A stretch of DNA of 64,000 nucleotides from Pararobbsia silviterrae (GTDB lineage Bacteria; Pseudomonadota; Gammaproteobacteria; Burkholderiales; Burkholderiaceae), in NCBI RefSeq assembly GCF_003628125.1, contig NZ_RBZU01000005.1, positions 1 to 64,000 on the forward strand. Direction: 5' to 3'. This document shows positions 20,220 to 26,790 of the stretch, piece by piece (the first letter of the stretch is position 1; each line of letters begins with the position of its first letter). Position numbers and translations under genes: made by a program. The notes under the pieces were generated by a model. That model ran no database searches. It saw only the letters and a program-made list of their open reading frames with translations, and was not told the DNA's origin.

Positions 20220-21470
20220 ATGGCTCTGATCGTACATAAATACGGCGGCACGTCGATGGGCTCCGTCGAGCGCATCAAGAATGTCGCAGCACGCGTTGCC
20301 AAATGGCATCGCGCCGGTCACAAGATGGTCGTCGTGCCGTCGGCGATGTCCGGCGAAACCAATCGCTTGCTCGGTCTCGCGAAAGAAATCGCGGCGCAGC
20401 CGAGCCCGCGCGAACTCGATCTGATCGCCGCGACCGGCGAGCAAGTCAGCGTCGGCCTGCTCGCGATCGCGTTGCAGGAGGCCGGTGTCGACGCCGTCAG
20501 CTACGCGGGCTGGCAGGTGCCGATCGCGACCGACAGCGCCTTCACGAAGGCGCGTATTTCAAGCATCGACGATAAGCGCGTCATGGCGGATCTCGACGCG
20601 GGCAAGGTCGTCGTGATCACGGGTTTTCAAGGCGTCGATCCCGACGGCCACATCACGACGCTCGGCCGCGGCGGTTCGGACACGTCGGCCGTTGCCGTCG
20701 CAGCCGCGCTCAAGGCTGAGGAATGCCTGATCTTCACGGACGTCGACGGCGTGTATACGACCGATCCGCGCGTCGTCGACGATGCGCGTCGTCTCGACAA
20801 GATCACGTTCGAAGAGATGCTCGAGATGGCGAGTCTCGGCTCGAAGGTGTTGCAGATCCGCTCGGTCGAATTCGCGGGCAAGTACCGCGTCAAGACGCGC
20901 GTGCTCTCGAGCCTGACCGATCCGCTGATCCCGCTCGACGTCGAAATGCACTCGGGCACCCTGATTACTTTTGAAGAAGACGACACCATGGAACAAGCGG
21001 TTATTTCGGGCATTGCCTTCCAGCGCGACGAAGCGCGGATCATTGTCGCGGACGTGCCCGACAAGCCCGGCATCGCTTATCAGATCCTCGGCCCGATCGC
21101 CGACGCGAATATCGACGTCGACATGATCATCCAGAACCAGAGCGTCGACGGCCTGACCGATTTCACCTTTACGGTCGGCCGCGGCGATTTCCAGCGCGCG
21201 ACCGAGATCCTGACGCAACACGTCAAGGGTCATGTCGGCGCGGGCAAGGTGCTCGGCGACGCGAAGGTCTCGAAAGTCTCGGTGGTCGGCGTCGGCATGC
21301 GTTCGCACGTCGGCATCGCGAGCAAGATGTTCCGCACGCTGTCGGAAGAGGGCATCAACATCCAGATGATCTCGACGTCGGAAATCAAGATCTCGGTGCT
21401 GATCGACGAAAAGTATATGGAGCTCGCCGTGCGCGCGCTGCATAAGGCATTCGAACTCGAACAAGCCTGA
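20220..21470 (+). CDS. lysC: Aspartate kinase
   Basis: This is a 416-aa monofunctional aspartokinase that phosphorylates aspartate at the head of lysine, methionine, threonine and diaminopimelate synthesis. The kinase motif VHKYGGTSMGSVERI opens the protein, with TLGRGGSDTSAVA and FTDVDGVYTTDPR downstream. Two ACT regulatory domains follow, with SGIAFQRDEARIIVADVPDKPG starting the first and EIKISVLIDEKYMELAVRALH in the second. Feedback control by lysine and/or threonine is therefore expected. The gene ends the conserved housekeeping block before tRNA-Ser. Confidence 0.94.
   Translation: MALIVHKYGGTSMGSVERIKNVAARVAKWHRAGHKMVVVPSAMSGETNRLLGLAKEIAAQPSPRELDLIAATGEQVSVGLLAIALQEAGVDAVSYAGWQVPIATDSAFTKARISSIDDKRVMADLDAGKVVVITGFQGVDPDGHITTLGRGGSDTSAVAVAAALKAEECLIFTDVDGVYTTDPRVVDDARRLDKITFEEMLEMASLGSKVLQIRSVEFAGKYRVKTRVLSSLTDPLIPLDVEMHSGTLITFEEDDTMEQAVISGIAFQRDEARIIVADVPDKPGIAYQILGPIADANIDVDMIIQNQSVDGLTDFTFTVGRGDFQRATEILTQHVKGHVGAGKVLGDAKVSKVSVVGVGMRSHVGIASKMFRTLSEEGINIQMISTSEIKISVLIDEKYMELAVRALHKAFELEQA
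20988..21470 (+). other. Probable internal start for the aspartate kinase beta subunit
   Basis: An in-frame ATG at 20988 sits exactly at the junction of kinase and ACT domains (MEQAVISGIAF), with a purine-rich GAAGAAGACGA stretch upstream. In alpha2/beta2 aspartokinases of Bacillus, Corynebacterium and Pseudomonas type, a separate beta chain of about this size (160 aa) is translated from the equivalent methionine. That is known of the family; here it is inferred from the conserved position. Confidence 0.4.
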
Positions 21471-21623
21471 ATATCGGTGGAGTCGAAGTGACGGCGCGCG
21501 GCGGCACCGCGGTGTGACGCGCGTCGGCGGCGGTGAATCGGTGTCGGATCGAGCCGGACCGGCGTGGGATCAGGGGCGAAAAACGTGCGCCGTCGTGTGT
21601 CACGCAAAAAACGCGCCGCGCAT

Positions 21624-21652
21624 TTGACCCGTCCGCGCTTTGCCGCTATGAT
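21624..21652 (+). promoter_or_regulatory. tRNA-Ser promoter
   Basis: TTGACC (21624-21629), a 17-bp spacer and TATGAT (21647-21652) form a strong sigma70 promoter 46 bp ahead of the tRNA, as expected for a stable-RNA gene. Confidence 0.75.
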
Positions 21653-21698
21653 TCACGTCTCGTTGCGAAAGGCTTCCGCCGCGACGAGACAAGTTTGG

Positions 21699-21791
21699 GA
21701 GACGTGGCCGAGAGGTCGAAGGCACTCCCCTGCTAAGGGAGCATCTGGGCCAAAACCTGGATCAAGGGTTCGAATCCCTTCGTCTCCGCCA
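21699..21791 (+). tRNA. tRNA-Ser (anticodon GCU)
   Basis: This is a 93-nt type II tRNA with encoded CCA end. The acceptor arms GGAGACG (21699-21705) and CGTCTCC (21781-21787) pair perfectly, and the discriminator base G is at 21788. The anticodon arm is CTCCC-CTGCTAA-GGGAG with anticodon GCT, reading AGC/AGU serine codons. A long variable arm and T-arm GGGTTCGAATCCC follow. Confidence 0.97.
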
Positions 21792-21803
21792 GCAATGGCG
21801 GCG

Positions 21804-21837
21804 AAACCCCGTAGAGTCGCGGCTCTACGGGGTTTTT
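21804..21837 (+). terminator. Rho-independent terminator of tRNA-Ser
   Basis: A 13-bp perfect stem (AAACCCCGTAGAG / CTCTACGGGGTTT) with a six-base loop at 21817-21822 runs into a T tract. It starts 12 bp after the CCA end of the tRNA. Confidence 0.9.
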
Positions 21838-22145
21838 GTTTTTTGGGGCCGAAATCGGCGATTCGAGCGAGGCAGTCATCCGTCGCGCGGTCTGTCGTCA
21901 AGCCGATCCGGGGGATGCGGCCGCGCGTTCGCGCGCGGCACGGTGGCCTCGTGGGCTGGCGCGCCTGTCGTTGTCCGTCACGGCGCGATTTGGATCTCGC
22001 GCCCACGCGCGTCGAAAGAAGGGTTCGCGCGTCGAAGCACGGTGGGCGAGATGTCGAGGCTCGCATGCGGCATGCGCGGTGGCTGCGTGTCGCGTGCGGT
22101 GTGATCCGGCGTCCATCGCGAGACGGTCCGGCGATCGCGTGCCTA

Positions 22146-22181
22146 TCGACGCCGCGCATGTCGACGCCGCGCATGTCGACG
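22146..22181 (+). repeat. 15-bp tandem repeat, 2.4 copies
   Basis: Unit TCGACGCCGCGCATG occurs at 22146-22160 and 22161-22175 exactly, with a third partial copy to 22181. It is in the gene-poor stretch and each unit contains partly self-complementary sequence. Confidence 0.85.
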
Positions 22182-22361
22182 TCGCCGGCCTGCGTGGGAC
22201 GGCTCGGCTTTCGCATCATGCATGTGCGATGAATGAAATGTGTCAGATTCAATCGCATTTCGCGGCGTGATTCGCGCGAGACATGAATTGGTGTTCGACG
22301 TGCGCTGCTTATCTTCAACGATATCTTCGTCGATATCCCCGGCGAATCCCGTAATCGGCCT

Positions 22362-22383
22362 CGCATATTCGAATGGATATGCG
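22362..22383 (+). repeat. Inverted repeat, possible operator
   Basis: CGCATAT (22362-22368) and ATATGCG (22377-22383) are perfect 7-bp arms with an 8-bp spacer containing the end of TTCGAA. Spacing and symmetry suit a dimeric regulator, but nothing links it to one. Confidence 0.35.
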
Positions 22384-23006
22384 TGATTCACGCGGCTGCG
22401 CGATGTGTCTTCCTTATCATCGAAGGCGGCATCGCCTATTCAACCTGTCTCATGGGACGCAAATATCGTCCGGTCATTTTTGCCGCTCTGTTTGATTCGG
22501 GCCGTGGGTGTCGCAAGAGGCGGGGTTTCGATAGTAATATCGCGCAATAACGAATCGAGGGTCGGCATCATCGGGTCTCGGCGCGCGGCGATTTCACGCA
22601 TCGCATACCGCACCTGAAGGGATGACATGCGCGTCTGCGACATGCGCGTCTGCGACGTGCGCTTTTGCGCGAGCGACACGCGTGTTCGAATGGACATGAT
22701 GCCGGCGAGGCGAATGGATGGCGAATCATGACGCCATCGTCATGTGTCCGAAATCGATGTCATGCATGTCGCGCAATGTGGGTCAGGCGACATACATGAG
22801 TCCGCTCTGTTGAGTAGGCTGCGGTTTCTTTGCGTGGAATGCGGGCTTTGTGCGTTCGTCATTCCAGGCTTCACGCCGCGTTTCTCTTCGCGCCGGCGAG
22901 GATCGAATGTCGATGGGGCCGGCGTGGTGCGAATGGAGTCGAGGTCGGCTCTGTATTTTCTGTCGTTACACTAGGCGCCGCCATGTCGAGGGCGCGTGGA
23001 TGATCC

Positions 23007-23444
23007 ATGACTGACACGGCAACACCGCAATGGCCTCCGTTTTTGTCGCTTTTCGCGCAGGAGCTGACGCAAAACCTGACGCCCAAGCTTCTGACCCAGC
23101 TCATGCGCAGTGTGGGGACACAATTCTCTCGCCAACATACCCTTCATTTCGCGGGCACGGTTGCCGATATGCAGAAGGGCATGAATGACGTCTGGCGCGA
23201 GCTGGGTTGGGGTAGGGTCGAGATTCGCGACGCGCAAAGCTGGCTCGTGCTCACGCACCACCGCGCGCCGTTGCGCACGGTATTCGGTCCGGACAATCTG
23301 ACGTGGGCCGGCGCCTTTCTCGAAGGCGTCTACGAAGCATGGATGCATCAATTGGGCGCTGATTCGCACCTTCGCGTGACGGCGGCGGGCTCGGTCGATC
23401 CGGCGGATCCGTCGGGCACGATGGTGTTCCTTTTTGGAAAATAA
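23007..23444 (+). CDS. bcsD: Cellulose synthase subunit BcsD
   Basis: This is a 145-aa protein of the BcsD (AxCesD) family. In Komagataeibacter BcsD forms octameric periplasmic rings that guide four glucan chains and promote crystalline packing. Family-like features are the Trp- and His-rich centre (DVWRELGWGRVEIRDAQSWLVLTHHRAPL) and the C-terminal half FLEGVYEAWMHQLGADSHLRV. There is no obvious signal peptide, as in other BcsD proteins. It begins the cellulose operon, 118 bp ahead of bcsP. Its presence marks this as a BcsD-type (class I) cellulose locus. Confidence 0.8.
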   Translation: MTDTATPQWPPFLSLFAQELTQNLTPKLLTQLMRSVGTQFSRQHTLHFAGTVADMQKGMNDVWRELGWGRVEIRDAQSWLVLTHHRAPLRTVFGPDNLTWAGAFLEGVYEAWMHQLGADSHLRVTAAGSVDPADPSGTMVFLFGK

Positions 23445-23562
23445 ATAAAAAAGCGTTAACAAGACATAGCGGCAGAAAGAGGCGGAAACAAAGCGCCGTT
23501 CTGTCGCGGCTTGGGGTGCGGGCCTCGGTGTGGGTTCGCAGACAATTGGATGGGGATGACGC

Positions 23563-24372
23563 ATGAGTGGCGCATCAGATATTTCGAATCTCTTCGGCGT
23601 GGCGGGAGGGAATCCCGCGCTCTATCGCGAAGTGGAACGCGAAGAGCAGCAGCGCGGCTCGCGCGGGCGGTGGGCCGCCCAGCCCGTCCCGGTCGGGACG
23701 GCCCGTGCGGGTGAGCCGAGCGTCGCAGCGGTGCCGGTCGGCGCGGCTGCGACCGCGGCGACGCATGTCGAGGCGACTCGCGTCGAGGCAACGCATGTCG
23801 GGGCGATACCCGCTGGGGCGGCTTCAGCGGAAGCTCGCGCCGCGTCCGGCGACGTCACGGCCGTGTCCCTTGGCGCCGCCGACGTGACCGGGGCAGACCG
23901 TGCCGTGACCGGCGGCGTCGCCGTCCCTGAGGCAGGCGCTGCTGCCGCTCAAGCCGGCGTTGCCGCCTCTGAGGCAGGCGTTGCTGCCGCTCACACCGGC
24001 GTTCCCACCCGTGAGGCCGGATCTGCTACGGCGCAAGCCGAAGCCGCTGGCGCCGGCGTCACCGCCGCCGTGGTGGGCGCGCTTGCCGGAGCGGCTGTCG
24101 GATCGCGCATCGAGCCGACGTTCCAGTCCGCGCACGCGTCGCCCGTGCAATCCGCCTCGCCGCATGACGCGGCGTCTCCGTTCCCGCTTGAGGCGCCGTC
24201 CGTCTTCGGATCCGTCGTCCATGCCGCATCGGAACCGACGGTTCGTCCGGCAGCCGAGTCCGCCGCCCCGGCGGCCGCCCCCGAGTCCGAACCGGCCCTG
24301 AACACCGTGTTCGCCCGCCTGCTCCAACGCGACGAGCCGCACGCGGACGGTCCACAAGAACGCACGCCATGA
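23563..24372 (+). CDS. bcsP: Ala/Pro-rich cellulose biosynthesis protein, BcsP-like
   Basis: This is a 269-aa protein. The first 45 residues (SDISNLFGVAGGNPALY, then EQQRGSRGRWAAQ) resemble the conserved N-terminal segment of BcsP/BcsR-type proteins of beta-proteobacteria. The remaining 220 residues are low-complexity Ala/Val/Glu/Thr with tandem repeats and a Pro-rich end. BcsP is known only as an accessory factor of cellulose synthesis. It sits between bcsD and bcsA, the position expected for BcsP. The repeat-driven middle region is probably disordered and variable in length between strains. Its TGA overlaps an ATG (ATGA) of a 43-codon frame. Confidence 0.6.
   Translation: MSGASDISNLFGVAGGNPALYREVEREEQQRGSRGRWAAQPVPVGTARAGEPSVAAVPVGAAATAATHVEATRVEATHVGAIPAGAASAEARAASGDVTAVSLGAADVTGADRAVTGGVAVPEAGAAAAQAGVAASEAGVAAAHTGVPTREAGSATAQAEAAGAGVTAAVVGALAGAAVGSRIEPTFQSAHASPVQSASPHDAASPFPLEAPSVFGSVVHAASEPTVRPAAESAAPAAAPESEPALNTVFARLLQRDEPHADGPQERTP
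23929..24051 (+). repeat. 42-bp tandem repeat inside the BcsP-like gene
   Basis: Three units of 14 codons begin at 23929, 23971 and 24013, each opening GAGGC and encoding E-A-G-x-A-x-A then a variable half; the third is degenerate. A shorter 15-bp repeat (ACGCATGTCGAGGCG and variants, three copies) lies at about 23761-23805. Both keep the reading frame. Confidence 0.75.
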
Positions 24373-24500
24373 TCCTCACCACCGGCAATGCCGCCCACGA
24401 CGACGCGAGTCGGGCCGTGGTCGAAACCTCGATGGACCGTGTCGGCCGCGACGATCGGATGCCGTGCGCGCGCTCGCGGCACGGTAAGGCACAGGCATAG
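24369..24500 (+). CDS. Possible 43-aa peptide coupled to bcsP
   Basis: The ATG overlaps the bcsP stop codon as ATGA, the classical arrangement for translational coupling, and the frame runs 43 codons to TAG at 24498. The peptide (MILTTGNAAHDDASRAVVE then basic residues) has no recognised family. It occupies the place where related operons carry bcsQ (a ParA/MinD-like ATPase), but no trace of a Walker A motif is seen. It may be a chance frame. Confidence 0.25.
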   Translation: MILTTGNAAHDDASRAVVETSMDRVGRDDRMPCARSRHGKAQA

Positions 24501-24528
24501 GCACAGGGATAGGGACAAGGGACGGACG

Positions 24529-26790
24529 ATGGCACTGATCAAGCTGAGACGCGCACCGACGCAACCGAAACCGACATCGCCGCCGCCCGAGGCGGAACAA
24601 AGCGACGATCTGGGCGAGTGGGACGACAAGCTCCTCGAGGCCGGCGCCTCGCTGTTGTCCCCGAGCTGGTGGCGCGTGCTCGTGATGCTCGTGGCCGCGC
24701 TGCTGTTCACGTCCTCGATGACGGTCAATCTCGCCGTTTCGCAGCAGTGGGTGTTCGGCATCATGTGCATGGGCGTCGCCTTCGTGCTGAGCCGCATTCG
24801 CGGCCGGATCATTACCGTGTCGCTGGTCACGCTGTCGGTCTTCGTCTCGTTGCGCTATCTGCACTGGCGCGTGACGCAGACGCTGTCGTTCACGAACCCG
24901 CTCGACCGCGTGTTCGGCTATCTGCTGCTGCTCGCCGAAGGGTATGCCGTGCTGATGCTGCTGTGCAGCTACTTCCAGACGCTCTGGCCGCTGCATCGCC
25001 GGCCCACGCCGCTGCCGGCCGATACGTCGGTCTGGCCGACGGTCGATGTGCTGATCCCGACCTTCAACGAGCCGCTCGACGTCGTGCGGCAGTCGGTGCT
25101 GGCCGCGACGCTGCTCGACTGGCCGGCCGACAAGCTGCGCATCTACGTGCTCGACGACGGCCGTCGCGATGCATTCCGCCAGTTCTGCGAGCAGGCGGGC
25201 GTCGACTATCTGACGCGGCCCGATAACACGCACGCGAAGGCGGGCAACCTCAACGCGGCGCTCGCGCGGACGTCCGGCGAATACGTCGCGGTGTTCGACT
25301 GCGATCACGTCACGACGCGCTCGTTCCTGCAGGTCTGCATGGGGTGGTTCCTCAAGGACCCGAAGATGGCGATGGTGCAGACGCCCCACGTGTTCTATTC
25401 GCCCGATCCCTTCGAACGCAATCTCGAAACCTTCCGCAAGGTGCCCAACGAAGGCGATCTGTTCTACGGCGTGCTCCAGAACGGCAACGATCTCTGGAAT
25501 GCCGCGTTCTTCTGCGGCTCGTGCGCGGTGCTGCGGCGTTCCGCGCTCGATGCGGTCGGCGGCGTCGCGACCGAGAGCGTCACGGAAGACGCGTTGACCG
25601 CGCTCAAGATGAGCATGAAGGGCTACAACACGGGCTATCTGCCGATCCCTCAGGCGGCCGGTCTCGCCACCGAGAGCCTGGGCCGGCACGTCGGCCAGCG
25701 CATCCGCTGGGCGCGCGGCATGGCGGAGATCTTCCGCCGCTATAACCCGCTGCTGATCTCGGGCCTCTCGTTGCCGCAGCGGCTCTGCTATCTCAGCGCG
25801 ATCATGCACTTCTTCTTCGGCCTGCCGCGGATCGTGTTCCTGATCACGCCGATGACGTATCTGTTCTTCGGCGCGCACGTGTTCCACGCGTCGGCGACGA
25901 TGGTGCTCGCCTATGCCGTGCCGCACCTCGTTATTTCGAGCACGGGCGCGTCGCGTATCCAGGGGCGCTTCCGCCATTCGTTCTGGAGCGAAGTCTACGA
26001 AACGGTGCTGGCCTGGTACGTGATCCTGCCCGCGCTCCAGGCCGTGTTTTTCCCCGGCCGCAAGGGCTTCAACGTGACGTCCAAGGGCGGGGTGATCCGG
26101 CAGTCGTTTCTCGACTGGGCGATGGCGCGGCCGTATATCGTCTTGCTGCTGATCAACCTCGCCGGTTTCGTGGTGGCCGTCGTGGGGCTCGCGCGCGGCC
26201 CGGGCTGGCCCGAAGCGATGAGCCTGCTGTTCAACCTGGCCTGGGTGCTCTACAACATCATGAATCTCAGCGCGGCCGCGGGCGTCGCGAGCGAGTCGAG
26301 ACAACTGCGCCTCACGCCGCGTGTGCAGATCGAATTGCCGGCCGCGGTGCGTCTTGCCGACGGACGCGAGGTCCGGTGCCAGACGAGCGACTATTCGCAG
26401 GGCGGGCTGGGGCTGCTGCTGCCCGACGACGCGCCGCTGCCGCAGCGCGGCGACGCCGTCATGGTGTCGGTGTTCCGCGACGACTACGAGGCCCGCTTCC
26501 CCGCGGAAGTCCAGGTCTGCCGCGGACGCATGCTCGGGGTCAGTTTCCCGGCGCTGACGATCGACCAGGAACGCGATCTCATGCGCGTGACGTTCTCGCG
26601 TGCCGACAGCTGGATCGCGTCGTGGGGCCGGTATCGTCCCGACGTGCCGCTGCGCAGCCTGTTCGAGGTGCTCGGGGTCGGCGTGCGCGGCCTGCGCGAG
26701 TTGTTCAGACATCTGTTTCTCGGCGGCCGCGACCGCCTGAGCCGTTCGAACGTGGCGCCGGCGGGCGAGTTGGGAACCAAGCAATCGTGA
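24529..26790 (+). CDS. bcsA: Cellulose synthase catalytic subunit BcsA
   Basis: This is a 753-aa inner-membrane GT2 enzyme that polymerises UDP-glucose into beta-1,4-glucan and extrudes it. The D,D,D,QxxRW signature is complete: Asp209/210 (VLDDGRR), Asp257-x-Asp259 (VFDCDH), Asp354 (VTEDALT) and Gln390-x-x-Arg-Trp394. About eight hydrophobic helices flank the catalytic loop. The C-terminal PilZ domain keeps the cyclic-di-GMP motifs RxxxR (Arg594, Arg598) and DxSxxG (Asp621-Ser623-Gly626), so activity should need c-di-GMP. The ATG at 24529 follows purine-rich GGGACGGACG. The last codons overlap the GTG start of the first bcsB. Confidence 0.95.
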   Translation: MALIKLRRAPTQPKPTSPPPEAEQSDDLGEWDDKLLEAGASLLSPSWWRVLVMLVAALLFTSSMTVNLAVSQQWVFGIMCMGVAFVLSRIRGRIITVSLVTLSVFVSLRYLHWRVTQTLSFTNPLDRVFGYLLLLAEGYAVLMLLCSYFQTLWPLHRRPTPLPADTSVWPTVDVLIPTFNEPLDVVRQSVLAATLLDWPADKLRIYVLDDGRRDAFRQFCEQAGVDYLTRPDNTHAKAGNLNAALARTSGEYVAVFDCDHVTTRSFLQVCMGWFLKDPKMAMVQTPHVFYSPDPFERNLETFRKVPNEGDLFYGVLQNGNDLWNAAFFCGSCAVLRRSALDAVGGVATESVTEDALTALKMSMKGYNTGYLPIPQAAGLATESLGRHVGQRIRWARGMAEIFRRYNPLLISGLSLPQRLCYLSAIMHFFFGLPRIVFLITPMTYLFFGAHVFHASATMVLAYAVPHLVISSTGASRIQGRFRHSFWSEVYETVLAWYVILPALQAVFFPGRKGFNVTSKGGVIRQSFLDWAMARPYIVLLLINLAGFVVAVVGLARGPGWPEAMSLLFNLAWVLYNIMNLSAAAGVASESRQLRLTPRVQIELPAAVRLADGREVRCQTSDYSQGGLGLLLPDDAPLPQRGDAVMVSVFRDDYEARFPAEVQVCRGRMLGVSFPALTIDQERDLMRVTFSRADSWIASWGRYRPDVPLRSLFEVLGVGVRGLRELFRHLFLGGRDRLSRSNVAPAGELGTKQS

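Larger units (their letters stand above)
21838..23006 (+). other. Gene-poor stretch of about 1.17 kb before the cellulose locus
   Basis: No reading frame here has convincing codon bias, ribosome site or recognisable family. The longest candidates are a leftward 62-85 codon frame ending at 22440, whose third-position GC is only about 60 percent against clearly higher values in real neighbours, and a rightward 76-codon frame at 22744-22974. The stretch contains tandem 15-bp repeats, a palindrome at 22362-22383, repeated CGATATC words near 22320-22336 and many CATGCGCGTCTGCGA-like words near 22627-22660. It may hold the bcs promoter and regulator sites, or decayed DNA; TACACT at 22967-22972 is a possible -10 for bcsD. 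Confidence 0.5.

Noticed and set aside
21564-22232. A 222-codon open frame across the tRNA-Ser gene
   Set aside because: It runs through a perfect tRNA and its terminator, so it cannot be a real protein gene.
22440-22697. Small leftward frame with S-Q-T-R-M repeats
   Set aside because: Third-position GC is only about 60 percent, there is no ribosome site, and its first third is made of short DNA repeats. It is kept only as a remark in the gene-poor stretch.
21699-24500. Genomic island integrated at tRNA-Ser
   Set aside because: No integrase gene and no repeat of the tRNA 3' end were found downstream, so integration at this site is not supported.
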